Source: Apostichopus japonicus | Taxonomy: Eukaryota > Echinodermata > Holothuroidea > Aspidochirotida > Stichopodidae | Assembly (NCBI RefSeq): GCF_037975245.1 | Contig: NC_092577.1 | Span: forward strand, 35,642,898-35,706,897 | Direction: 5' to 3' | Length of the DNA stretch: 64,000 nucleotides | In this document: positions 1 to 12,384 of the stretch, one piece after another | Layout: every line of letters starts with the position of its first letter | How positions within the stretch are numbered: position 1 is the first letter of the stretch | Made by a program: the position numbers and the translations under genes | Notes under the pieces: model-generated | What the model was told of the DNA's origin: nothing | The model's input: only the letters and a program-made list of their open reading frames with translations | Database searches by the model: none

Positions 1-83
1 CCGAGCCCCATGCTGTGTGGCGCGTGTCACGTGATGTGTGTGCGTGAGTGTGTATAAGAATCCTAGATGAGAGAAATGTTTAA

Positions 84-136
84 CTAGTCTACTTCCTTGT
101 TCATTGTATATCCCTTTCACTTCCTGATTAGCCAAT
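84..136 (+). promoter_or_regulatory. Conserved upstream block of A1 with CCAAT box
   Basis: A block beginning CTAGTCTACTTCC and ending at a CCAAT motif (132-136) lies about 210 bases upstream of the A1 start codon. The same block, with few changes, lies upstream of A2 (15751-15803) and A3 (31461-31513), although much of the flanking sequence has diverged between A1 and the other two. It contains a TATA-like stretch (TGTATA) followed by CACTTCCTGAT. I infer a shared proximal promoter; no transcription start is visible. Confidence 0.4.
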
Positions 137-347
137 GTACATGGCACGGTCAGTTTGTACTGATGGATCAAATTACATTTACTTTTTTAGTAAGTATGTG
201 TTATTACACGTCATGCAGAATGTATTTAATTATTAAGAATTAATTTATTTTCACCTCGGAAATCGCGAGACTACAAAACAAGTTGTAAATTAAATAGTTC
301 TTCAAAGAATTAATTCCTGCTTTGGAACAGGAATGGAAAAGGCAGAG

Positions 348-2388
348 ATGGATACCAACGGCGAAGGACATCTTTTCAATTCGAGACAATTTTCAGTAAA
401 CTATGATAATGAAGAGATCAGGAATGTGAACAACTGTTTAAAAGCTTTAATGTGGCTCCATGGCGTTGTGACTTGGCCGTTGTCTACAGGGACCACTTCT
501 TCTCCCATGTTTGGTGATAACGGTAAATTTAAGTATTTTTTCTTTTAATGTAAAACGTTCACGTGACAAAGAAGGACTGAGAATAAGAAAACATTATCAT
601 TGAAAGAACTAATAAAGTAATGATCCGTTTGGTTTAATGTTAAGTGAAATATTAATAGTAAATGTTTATTTGTCATTTATTATCACTTTGGTAATCAGGT
701 TAATGATATCATAGTTTAATTACCTCTATTAAAATACCAATATTGTCTAGGAATGATACAACATACGAAGAGAGGAGTGTGTGATCAACCCTCGCCTGTT
801 ATCAGGGAAAGTAAAACAAGGCAAAATATATAGATACAAACATTAATAAAGAATACATGTGTGTTTCCTCAATGAAGTTATACACTATCATAAAGCTATT
901 TTAATATATTTTGGCTTCCTTCATCTGTGTTATGAACTACGTTCAAAATGATCGGTTAGCATAGTAATATGTCACTACCCGAAAGGTATCGGTAAACAGG
1001 TGTTACTGTAATGAACAAGGATGAGCATTCAGTTTTTTTAATAGAATATTATTAGAAATCAAGAAGATTATTCTTATGCATTTGTCTCAGAGCTCACGTG
1101 GTTTGGTGACTCATCGCCAAAAGAAAACATTTATGTTTTTATCAATTTAGTAATGTTTAGACGATAGGTGTTTGATTTCATGCTTCGTAATTTTATCCGA
1201 ATGCAGCGTTGCCCGTCAAATGATAACACGAATATTTACTTTGTTTTAAACTTCCTCAGACAATTTTATTTTAATTTTCCAGATAAAAAGAGGTGGAAGG
1301 AACGATTAACGTTCATCTCCTCGTTGATCTCTCTCGTGATTTTAACATTTGCGTCTACGGTAGCTCTACTATTGTACTTATACTGTTATTTCGGAAAGAT
1401 TGACCATTTCTTACGTTTTGTGTCATACCAATGCTACTGGCCATCACTGATGTCAGCCCAGATAATATGCTTGGCATCTTTAATCAAGAACCAGGTGGGA
1501 AAGCGAAGGAATATCTCATGGGTAAAAGTGTTTAGCGGAAAATGTTGTGCAAGGATAATGTCAACTTTTACATCCAATCCTGGGACGGTTCCTTTACCAA
1601 AGTTCTCGGCATTCCTGATCTTATACCTGTTAGTTCCAACAGTTCATTCCGCACTCAAGTTAACATTCTTTATGAAACTGAAGACAGAATGTCGAAATTT
1701 CCCACAATATCTTTGGTTAATTTCTGAAATTTCAGTTGCCTACTTTTTTTCAATGTTTTGCTACTTTTTATATTTGCATCGCATTAACCTTGAGCGTGAG
1801 AGCGAGGTTGCCTCGAAGTTCATCCAACAGCACGTTGGAGAGTTTGACGAATGTATTTCCACGGTAAAAACATTCTTCAGAGAATACTACCAGCTTAGAA
1901 AGATATTGTTACCATGGCTCAATTTCGTTATTTTCAATTCAACATTTGGACTGACTGTGTTTTTTACGTGGAATTTTAATGAAATCGTAATACCCTCAAC
2001 TGCCACTTCTATGCCCATTACAGATTCGTATGTTCCTTTTCATCCCAATGAACGGGCAATGTGCAGTTACACGTGTGATCGGGAACACTTTTTGCATGAA
2101 GATAACTTTTTAGTCCTCTATAATTCATTCGTCTTATGGAGACATGTCATGATCGCCATTTTACCATACTACGCTGCAAATGCCTTGGACATCAAATACG
2201 TGTGGACAGATTTCAAAATGAAACTCAAATTCATGCATTCGAGAAGAGAGAGAATGTTCTGGAAGGATCTGTCTATTTATATTGATAGTTTACATCCCAA
2301 TACAACAGTTGACACCATTAATAGTTTTATTTTCCCTATTATTGGGTTCGCATCTGGATTTTTAAGCGGAAAACAGCGAGACTTCTAG
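348..2388 (+). CDS. GR-like seven-helix receptor A1 (two exons)
   Basis: Exon 1 is 348-522, followed by donor GTAAAT. Exon 2 is 1283-2388, after acceptor TTTTCCAG. The split codon is phase 1 (G|AT, Asp), giving 426 residues. I start at ATG 348 because A2 and A3 keep only this ATG; an in-frame ATG at 333 would add five residues. Exon 1 encodes an N-terminal helix with an LHGVVTWPLS stretch. Exon 2 gives seven hydrophobic segments. The loops after segments 2, 4 and 6 are basic and probably cytosolic. The loop between segments 5 and 6 holds CSYTC at about 319-323. Segment 4 ends in FCYFLYLHR and segment 5 in VFFTWNF. By topology and N-terminal pattern it is a candidate gustatory-receptor-like (7TMIC) plasma-membrane receptor; ligand and tissue are unknown. 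It converges on B1. Confidence 0.75.
523..1282 (+). other. Intron of A1
   Basis: This 760-bp AT-rich intron runs from GTAAAT to a TTTTAATTTTCCAG acceptor. Apart from its splice sites I see no feature in it. Its position and phase match the introns of all other receptor genes in the array. Confidence 0.7.
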
Positions 2389-4621
2389 TCCGTTATAAAG
2401 TAGCAAAACCTTTATGTTCTTCGGTCTTGTTGATTTAGAGAAACATTTTCAGCAGAGAAAAACGTAATCTGTGCAAATCAAAGAAACCGCTAGCTTGATC
2501 GAATACAAACATTAATTAAGGATATGCTATTTACGTGTTAATGCATTCTACGGAACTGATTGTTTATAGCATGTCAACTTGTTGGGTACATCAATACCGG
2601 AATTATGACAAGAAACAACATTAGTTGTTTACATCGAGTTGGGTGTTTTCGTTTTAAGGTTTTGCCTACTAGCAAATGGTTTTTAATATTGCGATATATT
2701 TATATCAATAAATAAGCTAATTTATATGTTTCATTTCACTGTTTTAAGTTGAACTATAAACCAATGGATACTCATGAAAAAGTTATATATTTTTTGGTTT
2801 TAGATTCTCACTCCGTTATTAATGTCTATTTCGTGCGAACAGCCAAGAGGTTTATTTCTAAGAACTACAAAAATGTATTTCTCGTTTATGATACGAATCC
2901 ATATATAGTATTCCTGAAAATGTCTGAAGGAATAGAACTTGTTTTTAATTATACTTTACTCTAACCTACCGTCGATCTTATTGTAACATTTTCAACACTT
3001 TCTCTGTGTCACTTATATCAGACAGTTTACTTTACTACTATATTACTGAAAGTTTTGCCGAAGGATGTTACATAGGAAATAACATTCGGGTTTCTACTAC
3101 CTAGCTCAGAAGTTATAAGAGATATAAAAATCAGCATATGATGTTATCAGACGAATGAAAGTGGAAGTCTACCTAGACTAATTAGACTTAACTTTGTACC
3201 ACAATAAGACAAGTCGTGTAAAAGGATAGCTTTAACGTGACACTGTATTTTGTTGTTACGGTGTGTGTGTTGGCAAGTATTGCGTCGTACAATACTTCGA
3301 TCTATCAGGCCACTGCAGTTTAATCATTAATATATTGAACCCATAAAAACGGTAACAAGTTATGTTTTGTATTTCACTTTTGTTTTAGAATATTATGCTA
3401 ACATCAACAAAGAAAAAGATGTTTTTATTAAAAAAATATGTAAATTAATGAATTACCCTCTCCCTTTATTCACCTTTTTTGTTTTCGGAGTATGCTGTTA
3501 AGAATCTCAGATTATTGATATTAGGGAAATAAAAGACCGAGATATTCGATGGCAAACAATGTAGAGCTCATATAGAAGAGTAAAATATACGACACTGTTA
3601 GTTAAAACTCATATCTCAATATCTTGTCCCTACCTTTTGACAAAGGTACGTTTGCAGTGATTGCAGTCTTTCCCCTGTGGTTAGAATTGCATTAAAATGA
3701 AACCCCTTTGTAGAAATGTTATTCTTCTTTGTGGATAAATAATTGATACATTAAGAAAAAAACAAAAATATAATTTCAGCTCACTTGTCATTCATGATAA
3801 CATAATTGTATTCTGCTGTTTGTGAGATCATTTACAAATGTCGCCAAATTAAAAAAAAATCACATCAGAATAGAAATTCTTATTAGAATGCGATTTTAAA
3901 TTAAATCAGTAAACAATAAAACAAAACATGATAAAAACTCTAGTAACTAAATTAGTCTTCACATTTAATCGTTTCAACTGTGTTTAAATGTAAAGGTCAA
4001 CGCAAGAGCGATTTTTTTGCTCGCTGTGAGCAAACCTTACACGGTATGGAAGATACAGTGAACTATGATTGGAATCCCCAGTAAAGAAATAGACATGTGG
4101 GGATCAACACCAAGGGCTGCATATAGTTCAGATCACAGGGCTTGTAAAGTGGGCCCACTTTTTATACAATATTCAATAACAATAATAATCAATAACACAT
4201 TCAGCAGTTATTTTTACAACGCTTAGGCGACCATAAATGTGGCAAAGGCAAGTGCAGCTTATGGAGTACTACTTACACGTCAGGTGGATTGCAGTTCCAC
4301 ATTTAACGCAAATTTGGAATCTTTTTAAGTTAGAAAGTCATTTTAGATGGGAACACCGTAGATTGCTCTTGGATGAAAGACCCACCTTAGTATGACCCTG
4401 TTGCTAAGCATCATTGCTTCAAATGCCATCGCCTTTATCCACTCGGCAAATGCACCGGCCCCATTGTAGCCAAAAATTTATTTGCTCTTTTCAAGTTTAT
4501 CACTTACCAATCAGCTTCTGTTTAGCATAAGTTTAAGGATCTTCTTTTAAGGCAAAATAAAAATATTTAGATCAGTTAATGAGCATATAGTTATGTCACA
4601 TCACAGTGAACCCACATAAAG
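2389..4621. other. A1/B1 convergent intergenic region
   Basis: This is the 3' flank shared by the converging genes A1 and B1. It contains the A1 poly(A) signal and a short open stretch near 2749-2964 that recurs in the other two units but changes amino acid at nearly every difference, so it is probably non-coding. The stretch at 4240-4540 is well conserved in all three A-B intervals (19850-20140 and 36770-37060) without an intact reading frame in units 1 and 2. I see no gene. Confidence 0.6.
2707..2712 (+). terminator. Poly(A) signal of A1
   Basis: An AATAAA lies about 320 bases after the A1 stop codon. It is kept at the same place after A2 and A3. Confidence 0.5.
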
Positions 4622-4627
4622 TTTATT
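4622..4627 (-). terminator. Poly(A) signal of B1, two bases after the stop
   Basis: On the minus strand the B1 stop codon TGA is followed at once by GAATAAA. The same arrangement is kept in B2 and B3. If used, it would give a 3' UTR of only some tens of bases. Confidence 0.5.
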
Positions 4628-4628
4628 C

Positions 4629-7205
4629 TCAGCCTTGAAAGTGGTTTCCACTTAGTATACCGCATACCACTCCAAACAATGGTATCACAAACGTCGGAAC
4701 GGTCGAGGACGCTTTATCGGTGCGAAGGTTTTTGACAAACTTTCTTATGTACTCATTGTCCTTTACGTTATCAGTAGAATACATCATATTGACTTTAATT
4801 TGAAAATCATCCCAAATGTATCGTAAATCCATTCCACCAACAACTACCAACCCCAAAAGAACAACCATAATTTTCTCTCCAACTACCATCAATTCAAACG
4901 GAATTAAGTGGTTCGTAGTTTCTGTTGTAGTTGAGTTTTCACCGCATTTAATCTCGCATATCCAGTTGTGGTTTTTCCAGGCCAGAGTTCCCATCTCTAA
5001 TGGAGCCATTTCAGAAGCATTATCGCTGCTAGAAGAATTCGAACCCCAAGTCAAAAATACCGTAATTCCGAACGAGGTGCTAAAAATGATCACATTTAAC
5101 AGGGGAAATAGCAACCTTCGGAGCTCCAAATATGTCTTAAATACGGATCGTACTCTCTTCAGACACTCGGATTGACTTTGACTGTTACTTTCAATGAAGA
5201 ATAAGGTGCGCTTACTTTCAGCCTGTAACGCTTTACGATTCAAATATAGGAAGTAACAGAATGTACAATAGAAGTAAATGTTGGAGATATTTGATACGGT
5301 ACAAATGTACTCAGTAAAATGACGGCAATCGGCATCCTGATTAAACAAACAATATATCTCTAAGACCGTATTAAAGATTGCTGTCCCATAAAATAACAAA
5401 CATACGCCAATTTTTGGCAACTTACCGGTGCTTTGAAAGTTTCCATTGTAAAATTTTTGCCAAAAACTTGTTTCGCTAAACAAATTTGTCCATGTCAAAT
5501 CCGTCGTCAAATTCTTTTGTCCATATCGATTTTGATAGTTAGCGAAAATGCTCAAAAATTGTACCGAGGTGATGACAGGCCAATAAAACAACACGAAGGA
5601 TGTGTATCGTAAGAATTCTTTCCAATGGTGGAAAACACATTGAGTGTACCAGAACATAGTGAAAATCGAAGCAGAGATCAACAGGAGAATAGAACACATA
5701 TAGGAAAAATACAATATTCGTTGTCGTCGCCGGTTAAGACCTACAAGATGGAAAAATATTAGAAAGTGATTCCAAATAAAACATAGCAAATAACCACATG
5801 TGTCCGTATGTAGGAATCAAATATTCGAAGGCGATGAACAGACGTCAGTTTTGGTATTCGCTTTATAATGGTACATTTGTTAACAAAATATATCTTATTG
5901 CATGGCAACTGTCAAGCTTTCAGGAAAGTCAATTCAAGTCATATTTAATCGAATAAAATCTCGAAAACATTATAAATTGTTTTGATATGATGGCTTTTCT
6001 TATAGTTTGAAATATATTCGTTTAAAGTTTAAAAAAAAAAAAAAAATATTTATTAAAAGACCATGACTAGTTCTCAAGTTTTCATCGGAATCTTGGCCAC
6101 CAAAGCAACTGGAAGATCCAAATTATGTTTCGGTTTATTTGGATACAAGAAACTGACGGTGGCAATGGAAGTTTGACTTGATTTATACTTTTGTGGGTAA
6201 CTTTCTATTCTTAATGACAGAAGTATTACAACTCGGTATCAGTTTGTTTGTTGTATGTGTGAGGTTTGGTTTGGTTAAGAGTTTGCTTACATATATTTGC
6301 GCCAGTTTCGAAATGAAAACTCCATCATCCAATATATACATGAACATATATTGTGTCTTCACTATCAAGCTTGACTCGAAGAGAGTAAGCTCTTTAAATT
6401 GAAATAACATTTTCGTTAGTATGAGGCTGGTGAAAACTTCTCAGCTTAATTTTCTTGAAACAACCGTAACCGTATTAATTTACCTCATCATTATTATACT
6501 TGAGTTCGTTTATGATTTACCTTCACTGCATATATATTTTGAACACAAACACATTAGAAAACTAATAATTTATTAGATATTTTAAATCATATATTCACAA
6601 ACTATATTACGGTATATCACTATAACAACGATAGATTAACGCATATGGAAGGAATTAATGCAAAGGGACATAACTGAAAATGGAAGGAAATGGATTTATT
6701 ATGCTGTATAAAGACTTCCCTTTTAAACAGGCAATTTGTGTAATATCACAGTAGAACATTCCATAGTTTACTTATAATGTATATGAACAACATGTATAGA
6801 GTGATACATAACTTCCGATATAAGCTTTCACTATGATATAGTTATATAGAATATGTACATAGATGGAACATTGTACAACACACTGAATCATACTTTAAGG
6901 GTCCCATATATTCGTTCAGTAAATACAGATCTTGAGACCTATACAATTTACTTAACGGAGGATTGTTCTATGTTTGTCATTTGAAAAGGTACAAGTTGCA
7001 ACTTACAAATAGGAAGAGCGAATCATTGTAACTTACCTTTTAATCCGTTTCTATCAGCACCTGTACTCCAGGTTTTAACTGACGCAGACCTTTCGATTAT
7101 ACCCAAGTACCATGTCAGTATTCTCCACACAAATAGCCATCTCTTTTCATATCGAGTACCGTTACTTCCAAGGAGCGTTTTGTCCAGTAAGCTTTGGTTT
7201 TCCAT
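4629..7205 (-). CDS. GR-like seven-helix receptor B1 (two exons)
   Basis: On the minus strand exon 1 is 7205-7037 (start MENQSLL, donor GTAAGT). Exon 2 is 5740-4629 (acceptor CTTGTAG). The junction is phase 1 (G|GT, Gly), giving 426 residues. Further in-frame ATGs lie upstream of 7205, but MENQ is the start shared with B3. Exon 1 encodes a helix with WYLGIIERS. Exon 2 has seven hydrophobic segments. A long basic loop follows segment 4 (FCYFLYLNR). The segment 5-6 loop holds CEIKC at about 318-322 and nearby N-glycosylation sequons. After segment 6 comes GGMDLRYIWDDF. The near-universal Pro-Trp at the start of segment 5 is Pro-Leu here, whereas B2 and B3 keep Pro-Trp. It diverges from C1 and converges on A1. 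The family call is by topology and is inference. Confidence 0.75.
5741..7036 (-). other. Intron of B1
   Basis: This ~1.3-kb AT-rich intron includes a short poly-A run near 6032-6046. Short open stretches on both strands (6178-6410) are mutual shadows without recognisable content. I see nothing else. Confidence 0.6.
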
Positions 7206-9871
7206 CGCAAATACCTTCCTTCTCACCTCAACCTTGGTTTCCATGTCATAGCAAACCAACATCTACAATTGTGTGGAGATCTAAATAACTACTGAACATA
7301 TATATCTAGCAGAACTTCATGTTCGATCCTATTTTCCTTTATTTAATAATTTAAGTAACGACACAGTATGCGTAAATAATGACGAATTCCCAATAGAGTG
7401 TACGATTTCAGTTTCACGTGCGGCATGTATGCAGTTTACTTTTCGCGACCTCTGTTTCGATCATAGTTTCTGTTGCAAGTAAATATCAAACGTTAATATA
7501 ATTAAAGTGTAAACTAAGCTGAGGGCTCTATAAAGTTAACGATTTGAATATTTTTTTATTTTTTATAAAATCTTGCTGTATAGATTTACTACTGTGAATT
7601 GTCAAAATCAACCTTAGTAACCTGTTAATCACAGAATTTAATTTTAGACTTCGCATGTACATCAACCGACAATACGTCTTTTGAAATATGGCCATCCACC
7701 TCTACCCCCCCCCCCCCCAAAAACCACACATAAATAAAATCAAAAAATAACAAATAAAAACCAATAAAAGTTCTCTCTGTTTATAGTGATTTGGGTGACT
7801 CATTGACAGCATTTTGGGCTCAACTTCAGGTAAAGTATCCAGTGAGCATTGAAAAGAAATGTTACAATATGACGAAGGGTACACATTTTTAAGGAAAGTG
7901 AAGATGCGATTTTATTTCAGAGAGCAAAACAAAATCACCTTAAAACGTCCTGACACAATGAACCCTCTATGTATTCTGTTCCATAAATTCCATTGTTGAA
8001 ATGATTTTAATTAAACAGAAGCAATGGATGATGCACGTCCGTTAAACTTAATAAAAGCCATGCATGATGAGATCATGTTGATTCTTATGTTGTTTCAGAT
8101 CTAAGCAAAGTGTGGACATAACAATTCCCTGTTGTGGGAGACTATATTACTATGAGGTAATGTATCCAAATTGTTGATTGGTTGAATCACAACACACCTG
8201 CAGGAATATCACTATTAATTAACAGATTGCTCCAAAGAGCCAATTACAAGTGCAGCATAATTTCCAAGAAAGCACCGCCTATAGGCGTGCCGTCTAGAAA
8301 TGAACACCTGCGTTCTAAAAACATCGTACAGTTCTAGAAGGATGAAAAGTAGGTCACAGAACAAAAGAAAACAGACAAGGATAAACACTCTACCACTTAT
8401 ATAGTACATCTAAGTACTATCTTCGAAGTGACTACAATGGAATTAACAAACGTTGCAGAATCAATTACATTATATGCCGTAAAATTCATCATAGTATTAT
8501 TCATGACATTGTTCCTGGTAAATTTGTTTTGAATAAGGCAGCACATTATGTTTCTTATCTGTTCGTTAACTGTCACATACGATACTACATAAATTAGCCG
8601 CTACATGAAGTTTAGTTTTTCTTAAGCATCTAATATCTAAAATGTTCCCTGCATTATTTACTCTTTAATACACGAATGCCTATATCGAAAGTTTTTAAAG
8701 AATCGATGAATAAACTCGCCTTCACTTTGTAAGCTTACACAATAGATTGATTGACATGTGTTCTTCCATACATCCATAAGTGCAAAAGAGGAACTACATA
8801 AAACTACGTGCTGCAATGCTTCGGTACCGATACTTGACAGTTTTTTTGAAAGTTGATTTATGTCTTCAATTGGACAAAATATAAAAGCTACAAGTTATAA
8901 AAAATGAGAAACCACAGTAAGTTCTCACAACCTCTGTTAATATTTGAAAATGCCCTTGTTTTGTGACCGTTCCGTCGCATCAGAAATATTTGACTTGTTA
9001 AATTGCAGAATAATCAAACAATATATTATGTCTCTATTAAAATATGAATTAAGAGCATGTTTTATTCGGAATGGCTCCACTAACATTCGAACTGCTGAGT
9101 AGTGTCGCGAGCAGAATTTCCAAGGTGTTTTTGTGGGTGGATGAAGACAAGTGATGATTCTTAAATGCAATTACCAGAGGTGAATGAAGGGTTTTTAAAG
9201 GATGCTATAGAGCCGGGGGGGGGGGGGGGCGTTGAATCCGTTTCCCATGTAGTGGATCTGAGGGTACTCCCCCAGAAAATACTTCAAATGGTAATGGGAG
9301 TATTCGCAACTTTTATTTTCAGTGTATGACCTTAATACACAGAACTTCCACGTACAATGTGTTTCGACAACTTCACAAAACAACAAAACTTTTACGACTT
9401 TTAACTAAGGAAACTATATCCAATCGTCAACAACTGAAACACGGATACGATACTTTTTCATTTGTAACCTATGTCTGTTCACGCAAAGGAGACTTGTTGA
9501 TTTGCTCTGTGTACACTATCAGACAGTATAACACTGTTCTCTACGAGGGGTGCGAGGATTTGTAACGCTGTTGACAATGTGAGTGTGAGGATTCATAACA
9601 CTGTTGACAAAAAGAGTTTGAGGATTAGTACAGCTTTCTTATTTCAAGAGTAATGTTTAGGGTTACCATATCAGTCTACTTGCATTCATTTTTGTAGGAT
9701 TGTGTTTACGACATTATCTCTCTTATAATCCTCTGACTTGTTCGCCAATTCTAGTTTATTTCTAATTTAAGAGGTACTTTTCTCCAATTAACGTTCACAA
9801 TATTGTGACCAACACTACGATATTCCGGTAGAGACGGCGTCTTAATTCGATCTTAATAAAAATTGTTAAAA
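7206..9871. other. B1/C1 divergent intergenic region
   Basis: This 2.67-kb spacer separates the divergent start codons of B1 and C1 and should hold both promoters. It contains a poly-C run (about 7705-7719) and a poly-G run (about 9215-9229) that differ in length from copy 2. I see no gene and cannot place a transcription start. Confidence 0.6.
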
Positions 9872-12384
9872 ATGGATACGGAAAAGAACCCTTTTTTGCG
9901 GAATGACAACCACAAGCCACGCTCGAATCGGGAGTTTCCCTTATCGCTTATGATGGTTATGTGGAGCCTTGGATTGATAGACTGGTCATCACCTAAACAG
10001 GATATTCGTGGCGACCATCCTCCTTTCGTAGCAAGTAAGGAATGATACTTTTCAAATAACAGTAATTATAAGAAATATATTGTGTACTATCATTAGACTA
10101 ACTTTAGTTAATCTACCTTATAATCTACCGTTTAGGAAATTTACCGTAGACGACGGATACTGAATTTTAAAAATTCTAAAATCTAAGCATTGGTTGTAAC
10201 AAGTGCACGTGTCTTTGTTGTCATCAAGAAGCTAGCGCTGGTAGTCCATAGCAAGTGCTTTCCTCTCATAATTGTAGCTACTGTATACGTTCGTGCATGC
10301 GTAAATATTGAAATTCTCAAAACTATTATTTTTTGCATTCATTTATTTCATAGAAGGAAAGACTGGCAATGAAACTTACGGGATTTTATAGAAGGGATAA
10401 CAAAACAACAATAATCGCAAGTGGCTTTTTACTAAACGTTTATTCCAAATGGGATCGTTTAGCGATAAATCTCTACACGGTCACAGCCGTAATGTCTGTT
10501 TAATTCAAGTTAAGAGCTAAAATTTATTACGGGAAATCCCGTCCTGGCAACTATTGACATGCGGGATTTGAAATCAAAATTGCGGCCATCGCGCACTTAC
10601 AATATCTTCTCTTCTCTCGAATTTTGACTTTACGCGCAAAAGTATCTGATAGTATGACAAATGTTAGTGAAAGTTTTCATGGATGATAATATTCAAAAGC
10701 TGTTACAGTGTAGTGTCTAAATTAGTTTGTTGTGCATTCCGTGTTTTTCCTTTGCTTTAGTTTTTCATTCTTTCAGAAAGTACTATAAGAAAGAATTAAA
10801 TAAGTAAATAAATGGCAGCGGTTCTTCCGAACAAATATTACATGGATATATTTAACATCGTTGTAAACAAGTTATAGTCCTCACTACAATTACTATTTTA
10901 CTACTTTTTCTATAAAAGTACATCAAGTTAGATCAACAACTTCATTGATGAAGTAAGTGATAACCCATTGTTCAATTGTTCAATTACTCACATATCATTC
11001 CACCCCTACTTACCCCAACACACACACTTTTCCCTCCTCAAATAGTAATTTATACTTTGGCAACATATATGCAGTTTTATTTATATTCATGTATTCATTT
11101 TGATCTGTTTTCTTTTAATCTAGGCTTGGTTAGACATATGCTAATAAAAAATACTTCCTATGGAATACCCACTTTTGAAAAAGTTTGTCTTAAAGTTGCG
11201 ATCAACATTGTGCTTTTTGCATGAAGTTTCCTGGAACATATTTATATTAACGTCAATTTGTTTTTCTTATTTGATTTTACTGGGAAGTCAACGGTAGTAG
11301 GTGGAAAAGACGGCTACTCTGTTTGACGTCACGATTGTATCTAACCCTCCTGCTGTCAGTTACTGCGTTGTGTGGATATAAATTCATTGACAAGTACTTC
11401 GGCGAGTCGAATCATTTCTTCCACTTTGCTTCTTATTTCATCACTTACTGGCCATTAATGGCTGTGCCTCAACTCATCTGTTTCTTGACAACTATTTGTA
11501 GATGGTTTCATAATAATAATAATAATTTCAGCGACGACAGAGAAGATCATTGGTGGAATGTTCTAAGCGAACCATCCGTTTCGAAACGGTTATATCCGTT
11601 CCACTTATCAAAATTACAACCTCCTAAACTCAAGTACCTCTTCCTCTTTTGTTTATGTGGGATAATTAATATAATTATGGAGACAATTCACTTTTGTATT
11701 TACACCAATCCCCCCCAATCCTTGAAAGATGGCATATACAAATCTGGAGAATTCGTTTCCACAATACTCAACATGTGGTTCTTCTCATTATTTTGTTATT
11801 TCTTATTCCTTCAACGCTTAGCATTGGAGAGTCATTTTGATAATCTAATATGGTTCGTCAGGAAACACACAGGTTGCCTAGTGGACTGTCAAATGAAGCT
11901 GAACGAATGCCTTAGTGATTTTATCGGAATGAGGAGACTTATTCGACCCTGGATTACCTTTGTAATTTGCTCAACTTGTTTCGGTTTGGCGGTTTGTGTA
12001 GCTTGGAACTACAAAGTGATTGGTGAAGAAAAAGCGTACGTTGAAATGTTTACTATATGCGAGGAAAATTGTTCCACGACGAGCTTAACAACACCACTGA
12101 AAGGTTTTGGTTACTTAGATGTACTTATATTCACAAATAAATTAACAGTCTTAATGTTGTCCCTTCTATCAGTGGGCGGAACAGACATTGTCTACATTTG
12201 GAAGAAATATACCTTTTATGTCAACATATTATGTTCTCCGAATAACGAACGGTTTTGGCGCAAGTTCTCAAAGCTAATGAGAAAATTAGAAGTGAACATT
12301 TCTGGAGATACTATTATTGATAAGTTGCTACCTGTCCTATTGCTAGCGTTTGGTATACTCGGTATTCATAACTTTGACTTCTGA
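9872..12384 (+). CDS. GR-like seven-helix receptor C1 (two exons)
   Basis: Exon 1 is 9872-10034 (start MDTEKNP, donor A|GTAAGG). Exon 2 is 11288-12384. The best acceptor is TTTTACTGGGAAG, the one that keeps phase 1 and open frame (A|TC, Ile), giving 419 residues. Exon 1 carries the MWSLGLIDW helix. Exon 2 has seven hydrophobic segments. Motifs are YWPL in segment 2, LFCYFLFLQRLALE at the end of segment 4, RPWITFVI at the start of segment 5, CEENC at 312-316 in the segment 5-6 loop and GGTDIVYIWKKY after segment 6. A poly-Asn run of five from an AAT repeat sits in the loop after segment 2; C2 has four. The C-terminus is HNFDF. It is nearest to D in sequence. Function as a chemoreceptor-type channel is inference from topology. 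Confidence 0.75.
10035..11287 (+). other. Intron of C1
   Basis: This ~1.25-kb AT-rich intron differs from the C2 intron mainly by lacking the 16-base transposon end found there. The acceptor has a weak pyrimidine tract, so its exact position is less certain than in the other genes. Confidence 0.55.

Noticed and set aside
348-2388. Class A GPCR as identity of the receptor family
   Set aside because: No DRY, NPxxY or other GPCR motifs, and loop charges put the N-terminus in the cytosol, opposite to GPCRs.
2749-2964. Open stretch downstream of A1, repeated at 18349-18675 and 34069-34330, as a possible small gene
   Set aside because: Between units 1 and 2 every difference I see in it changes the amino acid or removes a stop, and unit 3 is cut by a transposon. 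This is the pattern of non-coding DNA.
4816-5175. Plus-strand open stretch, repeated at 20424-20783 and 37347-37706
   Set aside because: It is the antisense of the conserved B coding exons and has no domain of its own.
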